NCBI GenBank assembly: GCA_964502145.1
Contig: CAZCVI010000044.1
Span: 1-55,552 of the forward strand
Reading direction: 5' to 3'
Length of the DNA: 55,552 nucleotides
DNA from: CAZCVI01 sp964502145
Lineage (GTDB): Bacteria > Acidobacteriota > Aminicenantia > UBA2199
The notes under the pieces are model-generated. The model ran no database searches, was not told the origin of the DNA, and was given only the letters and a program-made list of their open reading frames with translations. The position numbers and the translations under genes were made by a program. Positions 43,332-51,636 of this stretch are shown here, one piece after another; the stretch's first letter is position 1; every line of letters starts with the position of its first letter.

Positions 43332-44489
43332 ATGATAACTAGAATTATTCAAAACCGTATACTTGATTCGTTGCAGCATTTTCCCGTCGTTGGGATTCTT
43401 GGGTCCAGGCAGGTAGGCAAAACGACCTTGGCAAAGGAATTAAAAAAACAAATCCCTTTTCCGGTGGTTTATCTTGATCTGGAGTTGCCTTCGGATCTAA
43501 ACAAATTGCAATCCCCGGAATTATATTTAAGGCAATTGAGCGATTCGTTGGTCATTATCGACGAGATACAACTGATGCCGGAATTGTTCCCGTTGTTACG
43601 AGCTTTGGTGGATCAGAATCGAAAACCAGGACGTTTTTTGATTTTGGGTTCTGCATCCATGGCACTGATCAAGCAGGCTTCGGAAACATTAGCGGGGCGG
43701 ATTATTTACCATGAATTAACACCCTTTACGTTAGCTGAAATCGAACCAAACCGGGAGAATATCGATTCATTGTGGTTAAGGGGTGGTTACCCGGAAAGTT
43801 TTTTACCCGCTACCGATCAATTAAGTTTTTCGTGGCGGAATGCATTTATCAAAACCTATTTGGAAAGAGATATCCCTCAATTGGGTATCCAGGTTTCAGC
43901 GATACAATTAAGAAAATTCTGGACGATGATCGCCCACTGTCATGGTCAGTTGTGGAATGCCAGTCAGATCGCCAGTAGTCTTGGGATTTCCGCGCCCACG
44001 GTCATGCGGTATTTGGATATTCTGGAAGAAACGTTTATTGTACGACAATTACCGCCCTATTTTGCCAATATTAAAAAGAGATTGGTCAAATCCCCGAAGG
44101 TGTATATCCGGGATTCCGGGTTGCTTCATGCGCTTTTGTTGAATAATACGATGGATGATCTGCGGGGTCATCCACTGGCTGGAAATTCATGGGAGGGGTT
44201 TGTGATCCAGCAAATTATCAGTATTTTGCCCCAGGAGTGGGAAGTCTATTTTTACCGGACGACTGTGGGTGCAGAAATTGATCTGTTGATACTTCCTTCC
44301 AGCAAAAAATTAATTGCGGTTGAGATCAAGTTATCTGCCAATCCCACCGTTGCCAAGGGCTTTTGGATAGCAATGGAAGATTTAAATTGTGAAAGAGGGT
44401 ACGTGGTGTATCCGGGTGATGAATCTTACCCGATTGGGGAACATGTTTTTACGCTGCCCCTCAAGGATATTGGAAAAATAATCCAGTAG
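43332..44489 (+). CDS. AAA_14/DUF4143 ATPase with PD-(D/E)XK-like C-terminus
   Basis: 385 aa. Walker A GSRQVGKTT near 24-32, Walker B LVIIDEIQLMPE near 73-84, sensor region FLILGSASM; helical middle part with a winged-helix-like stretch (ASQIASSLGISAPTVMRYLDIL); C-terminal DUF4143 nuclease-like core with D (GAEIDLLI) and E-x-K (IAVEIKLS). Family is widespread, of unknown function, and often found in genome-defence or mobile contexts. Leaderless start, directly preceded by the 21-bp array and followed by a MITE-like element and the 22-bp array. Confidence 0.87.
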   Translation: MITRIIQNRILDSLQHFPVVGILGSRQVGKTTLAKELKKQIPFPVVYLDLELPSDLNKLQSPELYLRQLSDSLVIIDEIQLMPELFPLLRALVDQNRKPGRFLILGSASMALIKQASETLAGRIIYHELTPFTLAEIEPNRENIDSLWLRGGYPESFLPATDQLSFSWRNAFIKTYLERDIPQLGIQVSAIQLRKFWTMIAHCHGQLWNASQIASSLGISAPTVMRYLDILEETFIVRQLPPYFANIKKRLVKSPKVYIRDSGLLHALLLNNTMDDLRGHPLAGNSWEGFVIQQIISILPQEWEVYFYRTTVGAEIDLLILPSSKKLIAVEIKLSANPTVAKGFWIAMEDLNCERGYVVYPGDESYPIGEHVFTLPLKDIGKIIQ

Positions 44490-44497
44490 GGCATATA

Positions 44498-44697
44498 TTA
44501 GTAACTGTTCAGCCCATATGCAATAGATGAAACAAATAAAAAGATTTGCCCACGAATTACTCAAATTATCACGAATTATCCACGAAAAAAGATTTTATTT
44601 ATCTTTTAATCCGTGTAAATTCGTGAAATTCTTGGGGGTCTTTTCTTAAATCCGATCTGATTGTAGTCCCATAGCCTATAGCCTGAACAGTTGCTAA
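44498..44697. mobile_element. MITE-like element with imperfect terminal inverted repeats
   Basis: The ends 44498-44526 and 44669-44697 are imperfect inverted repeats of about 29 bp; the outer 14 bp (TAGTAACTGTTCAG/CTGAACAGTTGCTA) match at 13 positions. The 140-bp interior is itself a palindrome of the CACGAATT family. No coding capacity. A sequence resembling one terminus appears at the right window edge (55535-55552). Confidence 0.6.
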
Positions 44698-44908
44698 AAA
44701 TTAAGCAATTTTATTTGGTAATTGAGGAGATTTTAAAGTAATAATAAATGGAATTTGGACTTGCTTTACCAGTAAATTGGAAGTCTAATAGTCTGATGTC
44801 CGAAGCAAGCAAAAAAAAAACGCTTGCCTGTAGGTCGATGCATACAAATAAGGAACTGGCAGGCTACTGGTTATCATTTCAAAATGGTAGACTACAAATC
44901 ATCAAATA

Positions 44909-45030
44909 ATCAGTGATGGTTTTCCAAAGCATCAGTGATAATTCTCAAAAGCATCAGTGATGGTATTAGAAAGCATCAGTGATGGTATTGGAAAGCATCA
45001 GTGATGGTTTATAAAATCATCAGTGATAAT
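44909..45030. repeat. Phased 22-bp repeat array with ATCAGTGAT core
   Basis: CAGTGAT begins at 44911, 44933, 44955, 44977, 44999 and 45021, exactly 22 bp apart. Core ATCAGTGATRRT is conserved; the rest (for example TTTCCAAAGC, ATTAGAAAGC) varies. Period is out of frame for coding. Confidence 0.9.
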
Positions 45031-45147
45031 ATCTGGCGGAATAAGCTATAACTTGAATTTCATCGACGAAGCTTGAGGAAGTTTCTGGTTAAGAATTCAA
45101 CAAGCAAAGCAGATTTACCCATTTGATATGAGAAAGAACCAAAATTA

Positions 45148-45156
45148 TGCTATAAT
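45148..45156 (+). promoter_or_regulatory. Extended -10 promoter of the YhhN-like gene
   Basis: TGCTATAAT at 45148-45156, about 55 bp before the ATG at 45211. Confidence 0.55.
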
Positions 45157-45210
45157 TAATTTTTGATTTTTGGCTCAATAATAGATTATTGGTTGACAGA
45201 GGCATACAAT

Positions 45211-45861
45211 ATGAATGTTCTATTGATATTAACGATATTGGCAATAGGTTCCGCTCTTGCTTGTATTTATGCAAGATATAAAGGGCCCAAAATGTTTTTT
45301 TATATCTTTAAACCCATGACCACCATGATCATCATTGTTATAGCATTGTATCGATGGGGAATTGCCAGCGGAAATAGTACGCCGTATTATGCTTATCTTA
45401 TTCTAACTGGACTTGTTTTTTGTTTAGTCGGGGATATTTTCTTGATGTTTCCTCGTACCTTTTTTGTTCATGGACTGAGCAGCTTCTTGATGGGCCATAT
45501 ATTTTACACGCTATCTTTTGTTCATCCCTTGGACAGGCTTCCTTTTAGGCCATGGTTGGTGGTAGTGGTTGGATTGCTGGGTATTTCCTTCGCAGGGTTT
45601 ATACGCCCCGCTGCAAGGAAAATCAAAAGCCCGGTGGTCATTTATACCATGGTAATCTCCCTCATGCTTTGGTCCAGTTGGCAACGCTTTTTATCATCAA
45701 ACAGCGATCCGTCATTGCTGGCTGCTATAGGTGCAACTCTATTTGTACTCTCCGATGTCACGTTGGCCATTAATAAGTTTAAGAAAAAATTCAAAAGTGC
45801 TGAATTATTCATTTTAGGAACCTATTTTCCTGCCATCTGGTTGATTGCATCCTCCATATAA
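45211..45861 (+). CDS. YhhN/TMEM86-family membrane protein (lysoplasmalogenase-like)
   Basis: 216 aa with about eight membrane helices. Motifs of the family: FYIFKPMTTMI near 27-37, LVFCLVGDIFLMF near 71-83, GHIFY, and GATLFVLSDVTLAINKF near 175-191, containing the conserved acidic residues. Characterised members hydrolyse lysoplasmalogen; plasmalogens are made by some anaerobes, so that activity is possible but unproven. The ATG at 45211 with AGAGG upstream is preferred over a TTG at 45163. Confidence 0.85.
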   Translation: MNVLLILTILAIGSALACIYARYKGPKMFFYIFKPMTTMIIIVIALYRWGIASGNSTPYYAYLILTGLVFCLVGDIFLMFPRTFFVHGLSSFLMGHIFYTLSFVHPLDRLPFRPWLVVVVGLLGISFAGFIRPAARKIKSPVVIYTMVISLMLWSSWQRFLSSNSDPSLLAAIGATLFVLSDVTLAINKFKKKFKSAELFILGTYFPAIWLIASSI

Positions 45862-46066
45862 AGGCCCCTGGACCGTGATGAGTGGGATGAAAGGATGACC
45901 AGGATGTTATTCCAAGGGCTTTGGGTAAAGGGTATCCAGGCGATCACATGACTACTTAATGGGTATGATCATCATTCATGTGATTGTATCTACAATAATT
46001 GCCTTGCATGGGAGAAATAAAAGATCAAAGACAATCAAAGACAATAACTCCAAATCGGTGAAACGT

Positions 46067-48304
46067 TTAGACATGAGTTCTTATAGTGAGATACTGACTT
46101 ATAATGGTATACTGAGCTTGAAATGTCTTGATATCCATGGTGGAAAGTTCTACAATACTATAGATAAACATTGTTTTTTCTGGAAAAATAAGCTGGTAAA
46201 ATTTATTTCTTCCACCTACATGATTAATAATAGCTTCCATGTCAAATGAGTTCTGGTCAGGGCTACTCTCTCTTAAAGTCTCATACGGATATGTTCCCAA
46301 AGCGTCGAAATTCTGCAAAGAGGTCATAATTTTTTTCCGATCTGTTTTCTCAGTAATGAATGCCAGACTATCATTTTTAATGGCCACTTTTAACGCTTTT
46401 ACATAACCATCGTACAAATCAATGTTTTGCCTACGTGGTTGAGCTTTAATATATTCATGTAGCTCTTGGCGTTTCGCCAGCAATTTTACTCCTGCCAGTT
46501 TTGATAAGTTAGGAAAGGTTTTTTCCCATTCATTATTATTTATTATGCGTTCGCGCCGGAGAGACTGGGCGTCATAATGCTCGCGCTGACTTTCTTCTTC
46601 TTTCGAGGGATTAAACGTGGATAAATCCATCACATTTTTCATTCGTGTCCTCAAGTAGAATTCCCCTGCGAGTTCACCTGGAGGCAGTTGTTTAATTTGT
46701 AGTAAATGAGTCATCACGTCCATTTCCCCCTTCGAGAACCCTTCACCACTGCCGGTGTCTAAGGCTTTCATTTTAACCTCTTCGAATTTTTTTTGTTTCC
46801 ATTCACCTGGCAGGTCGCCCAATAGTGCGATTATATTAGTTTTAATAGTTTCAGCACATAGAATAAACTCATCTTTTTTAGGTATACTAACCTTCCCGTC
46901 GATTTGAGTGAACGCAGCATTTAAATCATTACTGTCAATCAGTAATTGTCGCAAATCATTTTTCAACAATTGTTTGTCGGTTAAATCTTCCAGTATTGGC
47001 AAAACTTTTTGCGTTGTTAGAAAAGCACTGAATGCATCTTTCCATAAACGATCTATCCATATCTTCTTTTCTAGTGCCCCGGGAGGTGCATCCAGGATGA
47101 CACGCTTATATGTTGGTACTGAAGCGAGTAACTGCTCCATGCGTGATGACTGCATATTCTGGCTTTCTTCCATGAAAATAGTTCTCATTCCCATTAATGG
47201 GGGTCCTTCCAATGCCCCGCTTCTCATGCCAAGATTCACAACATCATAACCGGGAGCGTGAGCAAGATAATGGTAGAATTTTAATTGACCAATACGCCCT
47301 TGCTTAGCCAATGGGAAATCCTTCTCCCAAAAATGGGTCAAATCGGGATCGGTATTAAGGCCCATCATTGGTTCTCCGATCATTACGGGAGCTCTGCCTA
47401 CAGCCGCAGCCGCCCCAATCAATTGCTTTAGACCGAAAGGACTGGTGTAGTGATGTGCCTTTTCATCAGTGGGTTTTCCCGTTTTAACCCACAGCAAGGC
47501 ATAATTCCCTGGAGGCATATTAATACGAATTAACCATTTCTGTAGTTCTACACGATCTTTTCCGGTTTGGGAATTTATCACCCATTTATCCTCGAGTTTT
47601 TTATATGACTCATCGGGCTGTTCATCAAACTGTTCTCCGACAATGTCAGTTCCTTTGGTTACGGGAGTTGGGGCACCCAGCTTTTTCAAATTTAGACCCC
47701 ATTTACTGCTGGTTGCGACATTGGCTTCAGTGAATTTGATATATTCTTCTTTACAATTCGCTACTTCCTGCAATATGATTTGCTGGCTACCACTTGCCTT
47801 GCTGGTATCGTAAAAACTCTGTATATCCAATGCTTTAGCTTTTGTAGCTGTATCGTATAATATGACCACATTCATTTCAGGATACAAATTCAGCGCAGCC
47901 CCTACGGTGGTTCGGTCGCCGCTCATATAAGCACCTTGAACCAAGAGTATCTTCCCTTTGGTTTTCCCCATTTGGATGACTTCTGGGGCGGTTGATTTTT
48001 CCACGGAATTGAATTCATAGGTGTGGTTAGAGTCAGACACGGGGGAGGAATCACCTTCTTTGCCATTCTCTTGTTCATTTTCCCTCTGGGTAGATTGTAC
48101 TTCTTGACGTTGCACTGCCCTCCCTGTCCCTGTGTTAATCAAGGGTGATATTAAAATTGGGGTCTGAATTTGGGGCGGATTCTTTGCACTGTTTCCGATT
48201 ACAGTGGATACGTTATTACCAGCGGCTTGACTTTCATTTCGTATCAAACGATTGGCTGCTGCCTGGCTACGATTATCAGGATTCCCGTCACAATAGCTTT
48301 TCAT
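46067..48304 (-). CDS. Large uncharacterised protein with a DUF4157-type secreted-toxin/cargo-like N-terminus
   Basis: 745 aa from the ATG at 48304 (GAGG five bases upstream; a GTG at 48319 is possible). Residues 1-110 are Asn/Gln/Ser-rich and disordered, with RAVQRQEVQ and APEVIQM, short motifs that recur in DUF4157-linked proteins and cargo of contractile injection systems. A folded region from about 115 begins KGKILLVQGAYMSGDRTTVG, like a Rossmann strand-loop. The central block GRAPVMIGEP ... GQLKFYHYLAH ... VNLGMRSGALEGPPLMGM ... IFMEESQNMQSSRM resembles a nucleotide-sugar-binding half of a glycosyltransferase-like fold. C-terminal 300 residues are helical. No signal peptide. Function unknown; toxin role is inference. 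Confidence 0.7.
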   Translation of the reverse strand: MKSYCDGNPDNRSQAAANRLIRNESQAAGNNVSTVIGNSAKNPPQIQTPILISPLINTGTGRAVQRQEVQSTQRENEQENGKEGDSSPVSDSNHTYEFNSVEKSTAPEVIQMGKTKGKILLVQGAYMSGDRTTVGAALNLYPEMNVVILYDTATKAKALDIQSFYDTSKASGSQQIILQEVANCKEEYIKFTEANVATSSKWGLNLKKLGAPTPVTKGTDIVGEQFDEQPDESYKKLEDKWVINSQTGKDRVELQKWLIRINMPPGNYALLWVKTGKPTDEKAHHYTSPFGLKQLIGAAAAVGRAPVMIGEPMMGLNTDPDLTHFWEKDFPLAKQGRIGQLKFYHYLAHAPGYDVVNLGMRSGALEGPPLMGMRTIFMEESQNMQSSRMEQLLASVPTYKRVILDAPPGALEKKIWIDRLWKDAFSAFLTTQKVLPILEDLTDKQLLKNDLRQLLIDSNDLNAAFTQIDGKVSIPKKDEFILCAETIKTNIIALLGDLPGEWKQKKFEEVKMKALDTGSGEGFSKGEMDVMTHLLQIKQLPPGELAGEFYLRTRMKNVMDLSTFNPSKEEESQREHYDAQSLRRERIINNNEWEKTFPNLSKLAGVKLLAKRQELHEYIKAQPRRQNIDLYDGYVKALKVAIKNDSLAFITEKTDRKKIMTSLQNFDALGTYPYETLRESSPDQNSFDMEAIINHVGGRNKFYQLIFPEKTMFIYSIVELSTMDIKTFQAQYTIISQYLTIRTHV

Positions 48305-48486
48305 TCGGTCCTCACTCACTAGTTCTCTATCCCACTAAATGGGTGGGAATATTCACTGACCCATTCGGCTAATTTCCATGTCAAATGTTTTAGCACTCGG
48401 ACGAACAATGTAATGGGGCCAGGTGTCCACGTCAATACCGGCCAAGAATGGGGTAAGGGTAATCGGTAAAGTGAACAAAAGATGTA

Positions 48487-48945
48487 TTATGGGATTATGG
48501 TGTATTCTACGACGATCTGGACATTGTTCTTTACCATCGCCCACACGGGACAAATCGATTCTTCGGACATGGCCACGGCTTTATCAAAAGACGCCTTGTC
48601 CACATCACTGGACTTGAGAAAAAATTCCAGGGTGATGGTTTCAAAACAAGTGGGATGCACATCACGACGCACTCCCTTGGCAATTACATCCATCCCGGTG
48701 ATGATTTTGCCCATTTTTCTAAGCAACACCAAGATGGAACTGGCGGCACATGTTCCAAAGCTAATCAGGAAAAGTTCCAAGGGCATATAACCCAAATTAT
48801 CCCCGTGCGGAGGAATATAATCCAAATCAATAGGCACACGAGCACCGGTTTTCCCTATAAAATGAAGCTTATCATTGACCAAATTCAGCGACACTTCAAT
48901 AGGTGTCACTTTAATTTTCTGCGCATTTGATTTTATATCAGCCAT
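48487..48945 (-). CDS. OsmC-family protein
   Basis: 152 aa, OsmC/Ohr fold. The two redox cysteines are C66 (FGTCAASS) and C132 (SICPVWAM), as in peroxidases of this family that reduce organic hydroperoxides. YMPLELFLISFGTC is the usual helix. Third cysteine C100 is not conserved in the family. Monocistronic. Whether it is Ohr, OsmC or the YhfA subgroup is not clear; the sequence between the cysteines fits YhfA/OsmC better than Ohr. Confidence 0.88.
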   Translation of the reverse strand: MADIKSNAQKIKVTPIEVSLNLVNDKLHFIGKTGARVPIDLDYIPPHGDNLGYMPLELFLISFGTCAASSILVLLRKMGKIITGMDVIAKGVRRDVHPTCFETITLEFFLKSSDVDKASFDKAVAMSEESICPVWAMVKNNVQIVVEYTIIP

Positions 48946-48987
48946 TTTTTACTCCTACAAATAATCTGCTCACTCCATGTTTTGATT

Positions 48988-50358
48988 TTAGTGTATTTTT
49001 TTCTTATTCTTCTTTTTTTTCTTCTTTTTTTTGGCCGTTGAAGGATTGGACGGGCGCGGGTGGGTTGGATGAACGGTTTCTTCCTCATCTTCCTCATCTT
49101 CAGATTCATGATTATGACCGCAATCACATTCTTCATCGCAATCACATTCTTCGTCGCAATCGCACTCTTCGCCACAGTCACACCCTTCATGGTCCACATT
49201 TTTCCAATCAATGGTTTGTCTGGACGATTTGTTGCGAAATTCGATGTCCTTTTTTTCCAACTCTTTAAAATTGGGGATGGTATCAAAATAATAGACATAT
49301 ACAGGGACAAGGAAATCGAGCAATTCCACGATGAAAGGATCATACTTTCGCTTACGGATCAGTGTAAGTACCAACTGCCGGTATTTATCGGAAAAAATTT
49401 CGCATAACGCGCCCGCAGCAGCCGTTTTTGTGCCAATATCATCGGCTTCTTGAAGAAGTTTTGCCGCAGCTTCTTCCGCGTAGTCCTGCGGGATAAGCGA
49501 TAAAATATCAGCCAGTATCATGCCAAAGTCATTATCCTCACGATAAATAGCTTCACCCATCTTCACAACATCGGGGCTCCCGATAAGTCCGAGGGCATCA
49601 ACACAAAAAGAAAATGTATCCAAACTGGGATCACACTTCTTTAAAATCCGGTACAGGGAAGGAATTGCTTCTGCGATCTTCAGACTCCCAGCCAACCGGA
49701 TCAGGAACTCTTCCCGTATTATATTATTCGTATTACTGGTATGATCTTCTTGGTTGATGTTTTGCAGCACGCGTTCTCGTAGTGTTTCACCTTGGGCTTG
49801 AAGGGTCAAGAGTAACATCTCCCTGGCTGCAATATACTCGGTTTCTTGATCTTCGTTCCATTTGAAACGGTCCTTGAATGGGTGAATCCGGTTTTGGCAA
49901 AATTCTTCGAATCCTGCCCAAGCGACATCAGGAGTTTGGCAACTTACCTCCGCTATACTCTGCGCAATCCGGTATAGTTCCACCAGGGGTGCATGGGCGG
50001 AAAATAGGTCCACCTTGCTTTTTAGCATGGGAAAAGGAAAACCCAAAACGCTGTTTTTTAATTGATCGCTAATCGTGGCGGGTAGAGTATTTTTCTTATT
50101 GGCCGTTCTGGTATCCAGTTGGATGATTAATTCGAGGATATCTGTTAGTTCCTGTTCGGTGGGCATAAAGCGCCCTATGGCTATCGCGTTCATGACTGCA
50201 TAGTCACTTTTCCAATCGGTTTTGATTGTTTTTAACAGCAAGGGAATCACACCCGGGGCCCCGGGAAAAAATTTAATTAGTGCATCAATGGAAGCACTTC
50301 GTACTTTTAGGTCTTTATGGTCTAGTAGTTCAAGCAGTCTTGTTTTTTGTACCAGCAT
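48988..50358 (-). CDS. HEAT-like repeat protein with a tandem CDCxEE metal-binding-like tail
   Basis: 456 aa. Residues 1-350 are helical repeats of HEAT type (LLDHKDLKVRSASIDALIKF, AIPSLYRILKKCDP, TAAAGALCEIF). Residues 393-415 contain four C-D-C motifs spaced six residues apart (CDCGEE, CDCDEE, CDCDEE, CDCGHNH), encoded by an 18-bp tandem repeat at 49120-49182; then a Glu/Asp run, a Pro-rich piece and a poly-Lys end. SEC-C zinc motifs occur at the end of some similar proteins, but this pattern is different. The ribosome site GGAGG is 30 nt from the ATG with a small hairpin between. Function unknown. Confidence 0.75.
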   Translation of the reverse strand: MLVQKTRLLELLDHKDLKVRSASIDALIKFFPGAPGVIPLLLKTIKTDWKSDYAVMNAIAIGRFMPTEQELTDILELIIQLDTRTANKKNTLPATISDQLKNSVLGFPFPMLKSKVDLFSAHAPLVELYRIAQSIAEVSCQTPDVAWAGFEEFCQNRIHPFKDRFKWNEDQETEYIAAREMLLLTLQAQGETLRERVLQNINQEDHTSNTNNIIREEFLIRLAGSLKIAEAIPSLYRILKKCDPSLDTFSFCVDALGLIGSPDVVKMGEAIYREDNDFGMILADILSLIPQDYAEEAAAKLLQEADDIGTKTAAAGALCEIFSDKYRQLVLTLIRKRKYDPFIVELLDFLVPVYVYYFDTIPNFKELEKKDIEFRNKSSRQTIDWKNVDHEGCDCGEECDCDEECDCDEECDCGHNHESEDEEDEEETVHPTHPRPSNPSTAKKKKKKKKNKKKIH

Positions 50359-50367
50359 TGGTTTTTA

Positions 50368-50393
50368 CTGTCTTTTTATTGCCGACAGCCTCC
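50368..50393 (-). promoter_or_regulatory. Shine-Dalgarno separated from its start codon by a hairpin
   Basis: Minus strand: GGAGG (50389-50393) is followed at once by CTGTC (50384-50388), an 11-nt loop and GACAG (50368-50372), then nine bases to the ATG at 50358. If the stem forms, the GGAGG is brought to normal distance. Confidence 0.45.
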
Positions 50394-50422
50394 TTATTTG
50401 AATGTCATATAGTTGTTCTATA

Positions 50423-50451
50423 GTTATACACTTTTTTTTAATAATTGTCTA
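50423..50451 (-). promoter_or_regulatory. Promoter of the HEAT-like gene
   Basis: Minus-strand TAGACA (50446-50451), 17-bp spacer, TATAAC (50423-50428); leader of about 58 nt. Confidence 0.55.
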
Positions 50452-50467
50452 CCTAGAAAATAGGCTT

Positions 50468-50643
50468 GGATTCACCATCAAGTTTGAGGAAAGACTGGAC
50501 TATCTGGACATACTGGACTTACTGGACCAACTGGACTTCCCAAAACCTTTGAATTTTGTCCAGCTTGTCCAGAATGTCCAGTATGTCCAGAAAGTCCAGC
50601 TTGCCACAATTATGTGGTGCTTTAAAAAAACAATGGTGAATCC
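50468..50643. repeat. Nested inverted repeat built of 9-bp CTGGAC units
   Basis: Five CTGGAC units at 9-bp period (50495-50536) are followed after 21 nt by five GTCCAG units (50558-50599); the 42-nt arms pair almost throughout. Outside them GGATTCACCAT (50468-50478) pairs with ATGGTGAATCC (50633-50643). A direct repeat TAGGCTTGGATTCAC stands at 50461 and 50647. It lies between two leftward genes and may also end transcription. Confidence 0.85.
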
Positions 50644-50668
50644 AGGTAGGCTTGGATTCACTGCCACG

Positions 50669-51343
50669 TTAATGGGAATAACTCCCCTTAACTTGACGGT
50701 GGATTTTTAGGGTTACTGTGGCGTGGTGATGGTTTGACCAAGTCTCTTTCTTTTCCTGCCAGGACCAGGAGAAAGTAGGATTGTTGATTGGATTATTGTA
50801 GATATCTTTATCTTCGAGTTCCACCTGGTTGGAACCGGTAAGAATACCCTTATTATAATCTTCTTTAATATCGACCGTGGCATCACCCGCGCTTTCTGGC
50901 AGGCGGAGTTTTTTGTGGAAGGGCACGTTCAGGGGTTGGAAATCAAAATCGAAACAGAGTATCCCTTTGTTTCTAAAGACATAGTTTACCGTGGCATCTG
51001 GTCTTAGTTTATTTTTCAGATCGAAGGTTTCCTGAACATTCGCGTTGGAAACGGTTTCAACCCATTGGGGGTCATTGATATCCTGGGTTAGTTGGACGAA
51101 GATAAAATCCTCGTCATCTTCTTCAAGGGAACCTAAAATAATTGTGGAAAAAGAGTATTTCCCATTCAAGCTATTATTTCCTGAATGGTGGCTGTATTGA
51201 CCGCGGCTATGAATGGTGAGTTGGACCTGCCACCAATAGGGAGATTGGGGATACTTCTTTTTCTCCTGCCCGGTTAATAGAAATATCCCAAGGAACACGA
51301 ATATCAAGCCAAAACAAAGGGAGTATTTTACTTTTATGCTCAT
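50669..51343 (-). CDS. Uncharacterised exported protein
   Basis: 224 aa. N-terminal hydrophobic segment about 9-25 (LCFGLIFVFLGIFLLTG) acts as signal peptide or anchor; the rest is strand-rich and polar (YWWQVQLTIHSRGQYSHHSG, FSWSWQEKKETWSNHHHATV). Not recognised. From the ATG at 51343 a TATAAT box is only nine bases upstream and no Shine-Dalgarno exists, so the mRNA would have almost no leader. A longer frame to 51448 adds sequence from the opposite gene's leader and is rejected. Confidence 0.65.
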   Translation of the reverse strand: MSIKVKYSLCFGLIFVFLGIFLLTGQEKKKYPQSPYWWQVQLTIHSRGQYSHHSGNNSLNGKYSFSTIILGSLEEDDEDFIFVQLTQDINDPQWVETVSNANVQETFDLKNKLRPDATVNYVFRNKGILCFDFDFQPLNVPFHKKLRLPESAGDATVDIKEDYNKGILTGSNQVELEDKDIYNNPINNPTFSWSWQEKKETWSNHHHATVTLKIHRQVKGSYSH

Positions 51344-51352
51344 TGGAAATAA

Positions 51353-51382
51353 ATTATACCACCATAAATTCAGAAAAAACAA
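51353..51382 (-). promoter_or_regulatory. Promoter of the exported protein gene, near-leaderless
   Basis: TTGTTT (51377-51382), 18-bp spacer, TATAAT (51353-51358), nine bases to the ATG. Diverges from a TTGACA (51401-51406) pointing to the HicB-like gene. Confidence 0.55.
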
Positions 51383-51447
51383 GGGAATCGCAAATTTTAA
51401 TTGACAAAAAAAAGAATATGGATTATCCTCATTGGTGCTGGAGGCCA

Positions 51448-51636
51448 ATGAAAGAAATATTAATCATTAAAAAAGAAGCATTTAACATTGAGATTAAAAA
51501 AAAAGGGAAATGGTACATTGCACGTGTGCCCGAATTCGATTTTATCACCCAAGGTGCAACCATTGAAGAAGCCAGAAAAAATCTCTTGGAAGTTATCGAC
51601 ATCCAGTTGGAAGAAATGAGTAAATATGAATTATAA
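51448..51636 (+). CDS. HicB/UPF0150-like small protein
   Basis: 62 aa: KKKGKWYIARVPEFDFITQG followed by ATIEEARKNLLEVI, the partial RNase H-like fold of HicB antitoxins. GGAGG is three bases before the ATG; a further in-frame ATG at 51418 is possible. No HicA adjoins; instead its last 11 bp overlap the start of a membrane glycosyltransferase-like gene. So it is either an orphan antitoxin or has another role. Confidence 0.65.
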   Translation: MKEILIIKKEAFNIEIKKKGKWYIARVPEFDFITQGATIEEARKNLLEVIDIQLEEMSKYEL

